From CAJWPI01 sp964571215 (GTDB lineage: Bacteria; Pseudomonadota; Gammaproteobacteria; Magnimaribacterales; Magnimaribacteraceae), in the NCBI GenBank assembly GCA_964571215.1, contig CAZMZZ010000026.1:1-19962 (forward strand): DNA of 19,962 bases. The letters run 5' to 3'. Under the pieces are notes generated by a model. The model had not been told where the DNA came from. It saw only the letters and a list, made by a program, of their open reading frames with translations, and ran no database searches. A program made the translations under genes and the position numbers. Below are positions 14,397 through 19,962 of the stretch, piece after piece (positions within the stretch are counted from its first letter, which is position 1; each line of letters opens with the position of its first letter).

Positions 14397-15584
14397 TTAA
14401 AAGCTTGAATATATTTTGTTATATTGTTTTGCTCCATTATCTAGAGAAAAGTATTTCTCTGAAGACTCTATACACCTCTTGGACAACTCGTCATCTTCTT
14501 TTAGGGCAAGTAGATTATCAACACCTTTACTTAAAGACTCCCTACTAAAATTACTCAGAATTACTCCTGTTTTTTTCTCTTCTATAATTGATGTCATATC
14601 ACCAACTCCTGAATTAGTAACACAAGGTAAGCCTAGGGCTAAAAATTCCCCTAATTTAGTAGGGGAAGAGGCTATCTTTGAATAAAAATTTTGAATAAAA
14701 AAGATACCTGCATCCATACTACTCATAGAGTGTGCTACTTTATCATGCTGTACACTTTCTAAAATTATGCTTTCATTTGGAAAAGAATAATTTTCTAAAA
14801 AATTTCTAATTTCTTTGTGTTCATTTCTGTTTGTAATGTGAAGGACTGAGTTGGGTACTCTTTCTTGTAAGATTTTAAAGAATTGCAGTACTTCATCGAA
14901 GAGATACCATAAACTTATGGAACCTACATAGCCAAGGGTAAATGAAGGTTTCTTTTCAGAATTAGATAACCTAATAGAAGGTTTAAATAGAGATAGATTT
15001 GTGCAAGTTCGTATAACTTCAAAATCTAATCTATTTGGATCTAAGGCGGGGAAAGTCTTGATTTCTTGTACTGCCGCTTCAGTTAGAGAAACTATCTTAT
15101 CTGCCTCTCTTAAGAATATAGTTTCTAGTCTTTTAGTTATTTTATATAAAGTTCCTTCTCTCTTCCACGTCCCTGAATCAGCCTTTTCATCTGCCCATAA
15201 ACCCCTCATGTCAAATATAAATTTAGACCCCAAAGTCTTTTTTAATACTAAGGATATCAAAGCTGGTAAATAACTCCTTGCATGGACTATTTCAATTTTA
15301 TTTCTAATCTTTAGTATTAACCCTTTATAAATTCCTTTAATAATGTCATAGAAAGTCCCAAAAAGACTTTTGTGATAAATAAGACTAACCCAAATAATCC
15401 CAGATTTTCTGCACCTATATTCTGTTTTATTTAAGTAATTGATATTTTTCGTATCTTGTTTCTTTTCAAAACTCATCAGTGTGATCTCATGATCTTTTGA
15501 AAGTTTTTCTAGATAATTTAAAACTTGAGATTGACCTAAGGGTTCTAAAATTCCGTCGTAGGTTATATAAAGAACTTTTGCCAT
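14397..15584 (-). CDS. Glycosyltransferase family 4
   Basis: This 395-residue GT-B enzyme has the N-terminal YITYDGILEPLGQSQV motif (6-21), typical of a GT4 subgroup found in O-antigen and exopolysaccharide loci. FDMRGLWADE is at 124-133 and LGYVGSISLWYLFDE at 217-231. The donor-binding C-terminal signature SSPTKLGEFLALGLPCVTNS is at 307-326, in which the E-x7-E pattern is reduced. It ends two bases before the next GT gene and starts 9 bp after asnB, so it is embedded in the operon. It should add one residue of the repeat unit on the cytoplasmic side. The specific sugar is unknown. Confidence 0.88.
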   Translation of the reverse strand: MAKVLYITYDGILEPLGQSQVLNYLEKLSKDHEITLMSFEKKQDTKNINYLNKTEYRCRKSGIIWVSLIYHKSLFGTFYDIIKGIYKGLILKIRNKIEIVHARSYLPALISLVLKKTLGSKFIFDMRGLWADEKADSGTWKREGTLYKITKRLETIFLREADKIVSLTEAAVQEIKTFPALDPNRLDFEVIRTCTNLSLFKPSIRLSNSEKKPSFTLGYVGSISLWYLFDEVLQFFKILQERVPNSVLHITNRNEHKEIRNFLENYSFPNESIILESVQHDKVAHSMSSMDAGIFFIQNFYSKIASSPTKLGEFLALGLPCVTNSGVGDMTSIIEEKKTGVILSNFSRESLSKGVDNLLALKEDDELSKRCIESSEKYFSLDNGAKQYNKIYSSF

Positions 15585-15593
15585 AAAATTCTT

Positions 15594-17585
15594 CTATTGT
15601 GATTCAAACCATGATTGAAACATCAAAATACTCCATAAACTATGTTCCCAATTCCTTTCTTGTGAAAGATGCTCGCTCCACCTTCTTCTAATTAATTCAG
15701 GACTGAAAAAGCCACCATCTCTTATCTTAGATTCCGTCAATAATTCTTCAGCCCACTCTCTTAAAGGTCCTCTTAACCAAATACCCAAAGGTATTCCAAA
15801 ACCTTGTTTAGGTCTTTCTATTAACTCTTTTGGTACATATTTATATAGTATATTTCTAAGAACTTTTTTTCCTATTCCTCCTGATATCTTATACTCAAGA
15901 GGTATTCTGGAGGATAGTTCTACAACCCTATGATCAAGATAAGGGGCCCTTGTCTCAAGACTATTTGCCATTGAAGCCCTATCTACCTTTACTAAAATAT
16001 CATCTGGTAAATAGGTTTTAGTATCAAGAAACATCATTCTTTCTTGAAAGGACTCTAAGGTAGGCCAAGTACTTTTTTTACTTGTCAAAGTAGCAGGTTC
16101 TTGGCTATTTAGAACTACTTCCTCAGGATTTGTCCATTCGGATACTAAACTAAAATATAGATCATCCTGAGTCTTTACATAGTCTAATCTATCGAAGAAT
16201 CTACTTAACTTATCTCCTAGAAAAACTGTTTTTAAACTACCAGGTAACAAATTTCCTAGATTATTAAAATGAATTGGGGAAATTTTATTCATAGACTTAA
16301 ACAATAATTTTTTTATCGGCAAAGGTAGAGAAGCAATCAATCTCCAAACTTGAGGAGCTCTAAGGTGTCTGTTATAACCTCCAAACAACTCATCTCCAGC
16401 ATCTCCAGATAAAGCTACAGTTACATGTTGTCGGGCCAACTTTGAAACCAAATATGTAGGTATTTGTGAGGAATCAGCAAAAGGTTCATCATATAAAGTT
16501 GGTAACTCAGGAACTACTGATAAGGCATCTTCTGAACTTAAATAAAGTTCTGTGTGATCTGTAGACAAATGCCTTGCTACTTCTTTAGCGTAAATAGCTT
16601 CATTATAAGAAGGGTCATTAAAGCCAATTGAGAAAGTATGAACTTTATTATTAGACATAGACTGCATGAGAGAAACAATTAAAGAAGAATCTATGCCTCC
16701 AGATAAAAAAGCTCCTAACGGGACATCTGCAATTGATTGCAATTCTATTGCCTCAAGCAGAGAAGATTCAAGAGCAAGTTCAGCTTCCTTTTGGTTAGAA
16801 AAAATAGTTTGTTTTCCTTTTTCAATTGATTTTTCTAATGACCAATAAGGTTCTAATTTCATTGAATCTAAAGAAAAGGTTTCATCAAAGTCTATAGTAG
16901 GGCAATTTCTTGTGTCAGAAACTTTTAGACTTAGTATATGACTAGGTTTTAGTTTAAAAATATTTTTATAAATACTTTTAGGTGTAGGAATATAATTAAA
17001 TCTTGTATAAAGGCATAAAGCATCTCTATCAATTTCATTTCTAAACCCTTCAAAAGCTTTTAAAGCTTTCAATTCTGATCCAAAAAGGAATAATCCATCG
17101 CTCCATCCAAAATATAAAGGCTTTTCTCCCATCCTATCTCTTGCAAGATATAATCTTTCTTCATGCTTATCCCAGATAGCAAGAGCAAACATTCCTACAG
17201 CTTTCTTCAAAGATTTTTGGATACCAAAGGCAGAAAAACAAGCTAATAAAGTTTCTGTATCGGAACCACCTGACCAAAACTCCTTCGAAAACTCTGAATC
17301 AACTTTTTTTGACTCTACCTCTTTCCTAAGTTTAAGGTGATTGTAGATTTCGCCATTAAATACCATAACAAACCTTCCACATTTAGACTGCATGGGCTGA
17401 TGACCTGATTTTGAAAGATCTAATATGGAAAGCCTTCTGTGCCCAAAACCTAATTTATTATCTTCTTTAATCCATGTTCCGCTGTCATCTGGACCTCTAT
17501 GGGTAAGGCTATCAGTCATCAAATAAAGCGATTTTCTAAAATCAGAGTTTTTATTTTCTCCAAATACACCAACTATTCCGCACAT
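15594..17585 (-). CDS. asnB: AsnB-type glutamine-dependent amidotransferase (possibly WbpS-like)
   Basis: This 663-residue protein has the full asparagine-synthetase-B layout. The N-terminal Ntn glutaminase domain has the nucleophile C2 (MCGIVG), GHRRLSI (R50), FNGEIYN (76-82) and GSDTE (107-111). A C-terminal synthetase domain contains the ATP-pyrophosphatase loop LSGGIDSS (294-301) and SGDAGDELFGGYNRH. At 663 residues it is longer than E. coli AsnB (about 554), matching the cluster-associated subtype. Housekeeping AsnB makes asparagine. Paralogues in O-antigen loci, such as Pseudomonas WbpS, are thought to amidate sugar uronates. Its place among GTs and with a TviB-type dehydrogenase in the same cluster favours uronamide formation, but this remains inference. 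Confidence 0.9.
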   Translation of the reverse strand: MCGIVGVFGENKNSDFRKSLYLMTDSLTHRGPDDSGTWIKEDNKLGFGHRRLSILDLSKSGHQPMQSKCGRFVMVFNGEIYNHLKLRKEVESKKVDSEFSKEFWSGGSDTETLLACFSAFGIQKSLKKAVGMFALAIWDKHEERLYLARDRMGEKPLYFGWSDGLFLFGSELKALKAFEGFRNEIDRDALCLYTRFNYIPTPKSIYKNIFKLKPSHILSLKVSDTRNCPTIDFDETFSLDSMKLEPYWSLEKSIEKGKQTIFSNQKEAELALESSLLEAIELQSIADVPLGAFLSGGIDSSLIVSLMQSMSNNKVHTFSIGFNDPSYNEAIYAKEVARHLSTDHTELYLSSEDALSVVPELPTLYDEPFADSSQIPTYLVSKLARQHVTVALSGDAGDELFGGYNRHLRAPQVWRLIASLPLPIKKLLFKSMNKISPIHFNNLGNLLPGSLKTVFLGDKLSRFFDRLDYVKTQDDLYFSLVSEWTNPEEVVLNSQEPATLTSKKSTWPTLESFQERMMFLDTKTYLPDDILVKVDRASMANSLETRAPYLDHRVVELSSRIPLEYKISGGIGKKVLRNILYKYVPKELIERPKQGFGIPLGIWLRGPLREWAEELLTESKIRDGGFFSPELIRRRWSEHLSQERNWEHSLWSILMFQSWFESQ

Positions 17586-17594
17586 AATATTTCT

Positions 17595-18824
17595 CTAAAC
17601 AATAAATATTTCGAAATCAGGGAGAGGAAAAACAAGTTTAGTGCCTGGTGTAAATATAGTCTTTGATTTTGATTTAATATGTTCTTTGTAGTTCCAAGCT
17701 GTAACTAATAGTGTGTCAACCGGGTTATTTTTAAAATGTTCTTCAGAAACTACTTTAATATTATAAATAGGGAAAAATTTTCCAATTTTAGTTGGTGAGG
17801 TGTCTATACAATATTTAACCTTGCTATCATCTAAGCCTAGAAAAGAAAACATAGTAAAGGCTTTAGCAGTTGCTCCATACGAAGCTAAAGTCTTGTTATT
17901 AGAATAATCTCCTTCTAATTCTGAAAGTACTTTAGTTTTAATAGAAGCAATCTTGTGTAAGAATTGCTTGAATATTTTATCCTCAAAAAATAAATCATCC
18001 TCTCTTGATAGATAGAATGATACTCTTTTATTTACCTTTCTAACGCCTTTATGAGCTGCTAAAAAGCCTATTGAACCACCATGCACCTGTGAATCAAAAA
18101 CATCAATAAGATCAAAGTCTAAACTACCTAATAGATTGGACATATTTCTAACAGTATAATAAAACATATGCTCGTGATATATCTGATCAAATTCTCCATT
18201 TTGTAGAGTTGGAATAGCATAAGCATTCTCTATCATTATAATCCCTTCGCTGTTAAGAATATTTTTTATACCTAAAAGGATCTTTTCTGGCTTAGAATTA
18301 TGAGCAAACATGTGCCTAGCAATGACTAAATCCATCTTTCCCCTATCAGCTTTTATCTGTTCAGAAGTGGATGTATCAAAAAATGCAGTAATAGTTTCTA
18401 CACCTAAGTCATTTGCTATTTTTGCTATATTTTCAGCAGGGTCCACTCCCACTACACTTTGCACTTTATGAGACAGTTGTTTTAAAAATAAACCGTTGTT
18501 GCTTCCTATCTCTAGACATCTACTTTTTTCTGATATATATAAATTTGACTGAAGGTGATTAATTAAATCATCATAATGCTTCGTTAGACTATCAACCTCT
18601 GGTGTCATGTAGGTGTAATGAGAATAAAGGAATTCTTCATCCAAACAATCTCTCAATTGTATACATTTGCAGTTATCACAAAAATCTACAACCAAAGGAA
18701 AACTGGTAACCTCGCCACCAATTGTATCTATAAAATTATTTGCCGGAGGGGAGAAGCCTAAGTCAACTATCTCTCGAGTTATACGATTACAAAGTCTGCA
18801 CTCTTTTTTTTCTTTTTTGCTCAT
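17595..18824 (-). CDS. SAM-dependent sugar C-methyltransferase, TylC3/NovU family
   Basis: This 409-residue protein has the three-part architecture of nucleotide-sugar C-methyltransferases. An N-terminal zinc-binding domain has C9, C12, C49 and C52 (CRLC, CDNC). The central SAM domain has CLEIGSNNGLF (103-113), VGVDPA (125-130) and ARHMFAH (169-175). A C-terminal Rossmann-like domain has LASYGATAKA (313-322) and TSPTKIGKF. The YHEH motif (216-219) matches the catalytic Tyr/His-Glu-His region of TcaB9-type enzymes, which methylate C3 of dTDP-4-keto-deoxysugars by deprotonation next to the ketone. Its position right after rmlA-rmlC supports a dTDP-4-keto-6-deoxyhexose substrate. Target carbon (C3 or C5) is not decidable from sequence alone. 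Confidence 0.87.
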   Translation of the reverse strand: MSKKEKKECRLCNRITREIVDLGFSPPANNFIDTIGGEVTSFPLVVDFCDNCKCIQLRDCLDEEFLYSHYTYMTPEVDSLTKHYDDLINHLQSNLYISEKSRCLEIGSNNGLFLKQLSHKVQSVVGVDPAENIAKIANDLGVETITAFFDTSTSEQIKADRGKMDLVIARHMFAHNSKPEKILLGIKNILNSEGIIMIENAYAIPTLQNGEFDQIYHEHMFYYTVRNMSNLLGSLDFDLIDVFDSQVHGGSIGFLAAHKGVRKVNKRVSFYLSREDDLFFEDKIFKQFLHKIASIKTKVLSELEGDYSNNKTLASYGATAKAFTMFSFLGLDDSKVKYCIDTSPTKIGKFFPIYNIKVVSEEHFKNNPVDTLLVTAWNYKEHIKSKSKTIFTPGTKLVFPLPDFEIFIV

Positions 18825-18850
18825 TTTTTCTGAAATTAACTTAAGTATTT

Positions 18851-18876
18851 AAAAAATCCTTTTTCTAAAAGAAAAA
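18851..18876 (-). terminator. Possible weak hairpin between rmlC and methyltransferase
   Basis: On the minus strand a 7-bp, nearly all A-T stem (18870-18876 with 18860-18866, 3-base loop) is followed by GGATTTTTT. It sits in the 57-bp gap after rmlC, where it could terminate or attenuate transcription. The stem is weak and could be chance in AT-rich DNA. Confidence 0.25.
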
Positions 18877-18881
18877 ATATT

Positions 18882-19412
18882 TTAAAGCTCTTTTAACGAT
18901 AAACCCTTTTGATCTTTTTTTGAAAGCAATGGTTTTTTAATTGGCCATTTAATCCCAACATCAGCATCATCCCAAATTAAGCGACCTTCATCTGCAGCAT
19001 CATAATATTGGGTTAATTTATAATATAAGTCTGCATATTCACTTATAACTACAAAACCATGAGCTAAGCCAGGTGGTATCCAAAATTGTTTCCTATTTTC
19101 CTCATTAAGATACTCTCCTACCCAGTGCCCAAAAGTTTTAGAGTCTTTTCTAATATCTACTACTACATCGAATACTTCTCCTTTCAAAACGTGTACTAAT
19201 TTTCCTTGAGGATTATTTTTTTGAAAATGCATTCCACGTAAGACATCTTTAGACGATCTCGAAATACTATCTTGCACAAAGGTCTCTGCGATACCCACTT
19301 CATTCCTATATTGGGAAACTCTAAAAGTTTCCAAAAAAAGACCTCTTTTATCTTTAAATACTTTAGGTTCAATGATATACACGCCTTCTATTACGCACTT
19401 AGTGATCTTCAT
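18882..19412 (-). CDS. rfbC: dTDP-4-dehydrorhamnose 3,5-epimerase (RmlC)
   Basis: This 176-residue cupin enzyme of normal RmlC length epimerises C3 and C5 of dTDP-4-keto-6-deoxy-D-glucose. RGLFLETF (23-30) and FVQDSISRSSKDVLRGMHFQ (45-64) include the catalytic-base histidine H62. VVVDIRKDSKTFG (83-95) follows, then WIPPGLAHGFVV (111-122) and the tyrosine acid region DLYYKLTQYYD (128-138). The gene starts one base after the rmlA stop, so the two are translated in tandem. In rhamnose loci RmlD would complete the pathway. Here the next gene is a C-methyltransferase, so the product may instead serve a branched deoxysugar, as with the NovW-NovU pair. A single-carbon epimerase variant cannot be excluded. 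Confidence 0.93.
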   Translation of the reverse strand: MKITKCVIEGVYIIEPKVFKDKRGLFLETFRVSQYRNEVGIAETFVQDSISRSSKDVLRGMHFQKNNPQGKLVHVLKGEVFDVVVDIRKDSKTFGHWVGEYLNEENRKQFWIPPGLAHGFVVISEYADLYYKLTQYYDAADEGRLIWDDADVGIKWPIKKPLLSKKDQKGLSLKEL

Positions 19413-19413
19413 A

Positions 19414-19962
19414 CTAACTATTATTCGTTAAATCCAGTAAATACTGCCCATAAGGTGTATTACCCATCTTTTTTGCTTGTCTTCTTAACTTCTCTTTATC
19501 AATCCAACCCTGTTTAAAAGCTATTTCTTCAAGACAAGCAACTTTAAGGCCTTGTCTATTTTCTAAAGTTTGAACAAACTGGCTTGCTTCTAGTAATGCC
19601 TGATGTGTACCAGTATCTAACCAAGCAAAACCTCTACCAAGAAGTTCTACCCTTAATTCTCCTGTTTCTAAATATTTATTATTCAAATCAGTAATTTCAA
19701 GCTCACCTCTTGAAGAAGGAGTAATACTTTTTGCTAAATCTACTACTTTTTTGTCATAAAAATATAAACCAGTAACAGCAAAATTTGATTTAGGTTGAGG
19801 AGGTTTCTCTTCTATGCTTACCGCCTTTCCATTCTTATCAAACTCTACTACCCCGAATCTTTCTGGTTCTTTAGTATAGTATCCAAAGACTGTTGCTCCA
19901 GACTCCTGAGCTGCAGCTCTTAAGAGCATCTCAGTAAAGCGCTGTCCATAAAAGACGTTATC
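19414..19962 (-). CDS. rfbA: Glucose-1-phosphate thymidylyltransferase (RmlA), C-terminal part
   Basis: The open frame continues past the right edge, so the N-terminal third is missing (182 residues are visible; the family has about 290). The first visible residues, DNVFYGQRFTEML, correspond to the metal/substrate loop GDNIFYG of RmlA. SGATVFGYYTKEPERFGVVE, SIEEKPPQPKSNFAVTGLYF, RGELEITDLN and FAWLDTGTHQALLEAS follow, all strong RmlA signatures. The ending, TPYGQYLLDL, is also typical. The enzyme joins glucose-1-phosphate and dTTP to form dTDP-glucose, the first step of dTDP-deoxysugar synthesis. The methionine at 19929 is internal and not the start. RmlB would be expected nearby but is not in the window. 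Confidence 0.95.
   Translation of the reverse strand, partial: DNVFYGQRFTEMLLRAAAQESGATVFGYYTKEPERFGVVEFDKNGKAVSIEEKPPQPKSNFAVTGLYFYDKKVVDLAKSITPSSRGELEITDLNNKYLETGELRVELLGRGFAWLDTGTHQALLEASQFVQTLENRQGLKVACLEEIAFKQGWIDKEKLRRQAKKMGNTPYGQYLLDLTNNS

Noticed and set aside
19272..19517. Plus-strand frame spanning the rmlC/rmlA junction
   Set aside because: Overlaps two strongly conserved genes on the other strand; no recognisable domain.
19414..19929. Treating the methionine at 19929 as the RmlA start
   Set aside because: The frame stays open to the right edge and its upstream residues (DNVFYGQRFTE) match the conserved internal RmlA loop, so the gene is cut by the window edge.
1..19962. CRISPR array, insertion sequence or restriction/defence genes
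   Set aside because: No regularly spaced repeats, transposase or nuclease/helicase defence motifs were found; every large frame is explained by metabolism, RNA or glycan genes.

Overview
The window is AT-rich chromosomal DNA (roughly one third G+C by eye, not computed) and looks gammaproteobacterial. It carries a DjlA-type co-chaperone, an RNase D, a tRNA-Cys/tRNA-Leu(UAA) pair in the same order as E. coli cysT-leuZ, and a Pseudomonas-like WbpL/WbpM O-antigen module. Low G+C, short intergenic gaps and acyl-CoA thiolase genes would suit a streamlined marine lineage such as SAR86, but that placement is inference. No mobile element, phage gene or CRISPR array was seen.

Left region (1-3487), lipid metabolism and housekeeping. 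On the minus strand are the 5' part of a FabH-like ketoacyl synthase and djlA. Diverging from them on the plus strand is a three-gene run: a zinc-ribbon/OB-fold (DUF35-type) acyl-CoA-associated protein, an SCP-x-type thiolase and a YfcE-like metallophosphoesterase. The phosphoesterase ends in a 20-bp convergent overlap with a small four-helix membrane protein.

Middle (3507-4583), minus strand. tRNA-Cys(GCA), tRNA-Leu(UAA) and rnd lie in that transcription order. The rnd start codon is five bases after the tRNA-Leu CCA end and has no Shine-Dalgarno, so maturation of the tRNA should leave a nearly leaderless rnd mRNA. The encoded RNase D is short and appears to have lost one HRDC domain.

Right region (4611-19962), a roughly 15-kb surface-polysaccharide (probably Wzx/Wzy-type O-antigen) cluster, all on the minus strand and running off the right edge. 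In transcription order it reads: rmlA (5' end missing), rmlC, C-methyltransferase, asnB-type amidotransferase, two GT4 glycosyltransferases, methyltransferase, Wzx flippase, TviB/WbpO UDP-HexNAc 6-dehydrogenase, GT4, WbpV/WbpK-like SDR, WbpL and WbpM. WbpM plus the SDR should supply a UDP-6-deoxy-HexNAc that WbpL loads onto undecaprenyl phosphate. TviB supplies a HexNAc uronate that AsnB may amidate. RmlA/RmlC supply a dTDP-deoxyhexose that the methyltransferase may C-branch. Three GTs extend the unit and Wzx flips it. No Wzy, Wzz, RmlB or RmlD is visible; they may lie beyond the right edge.
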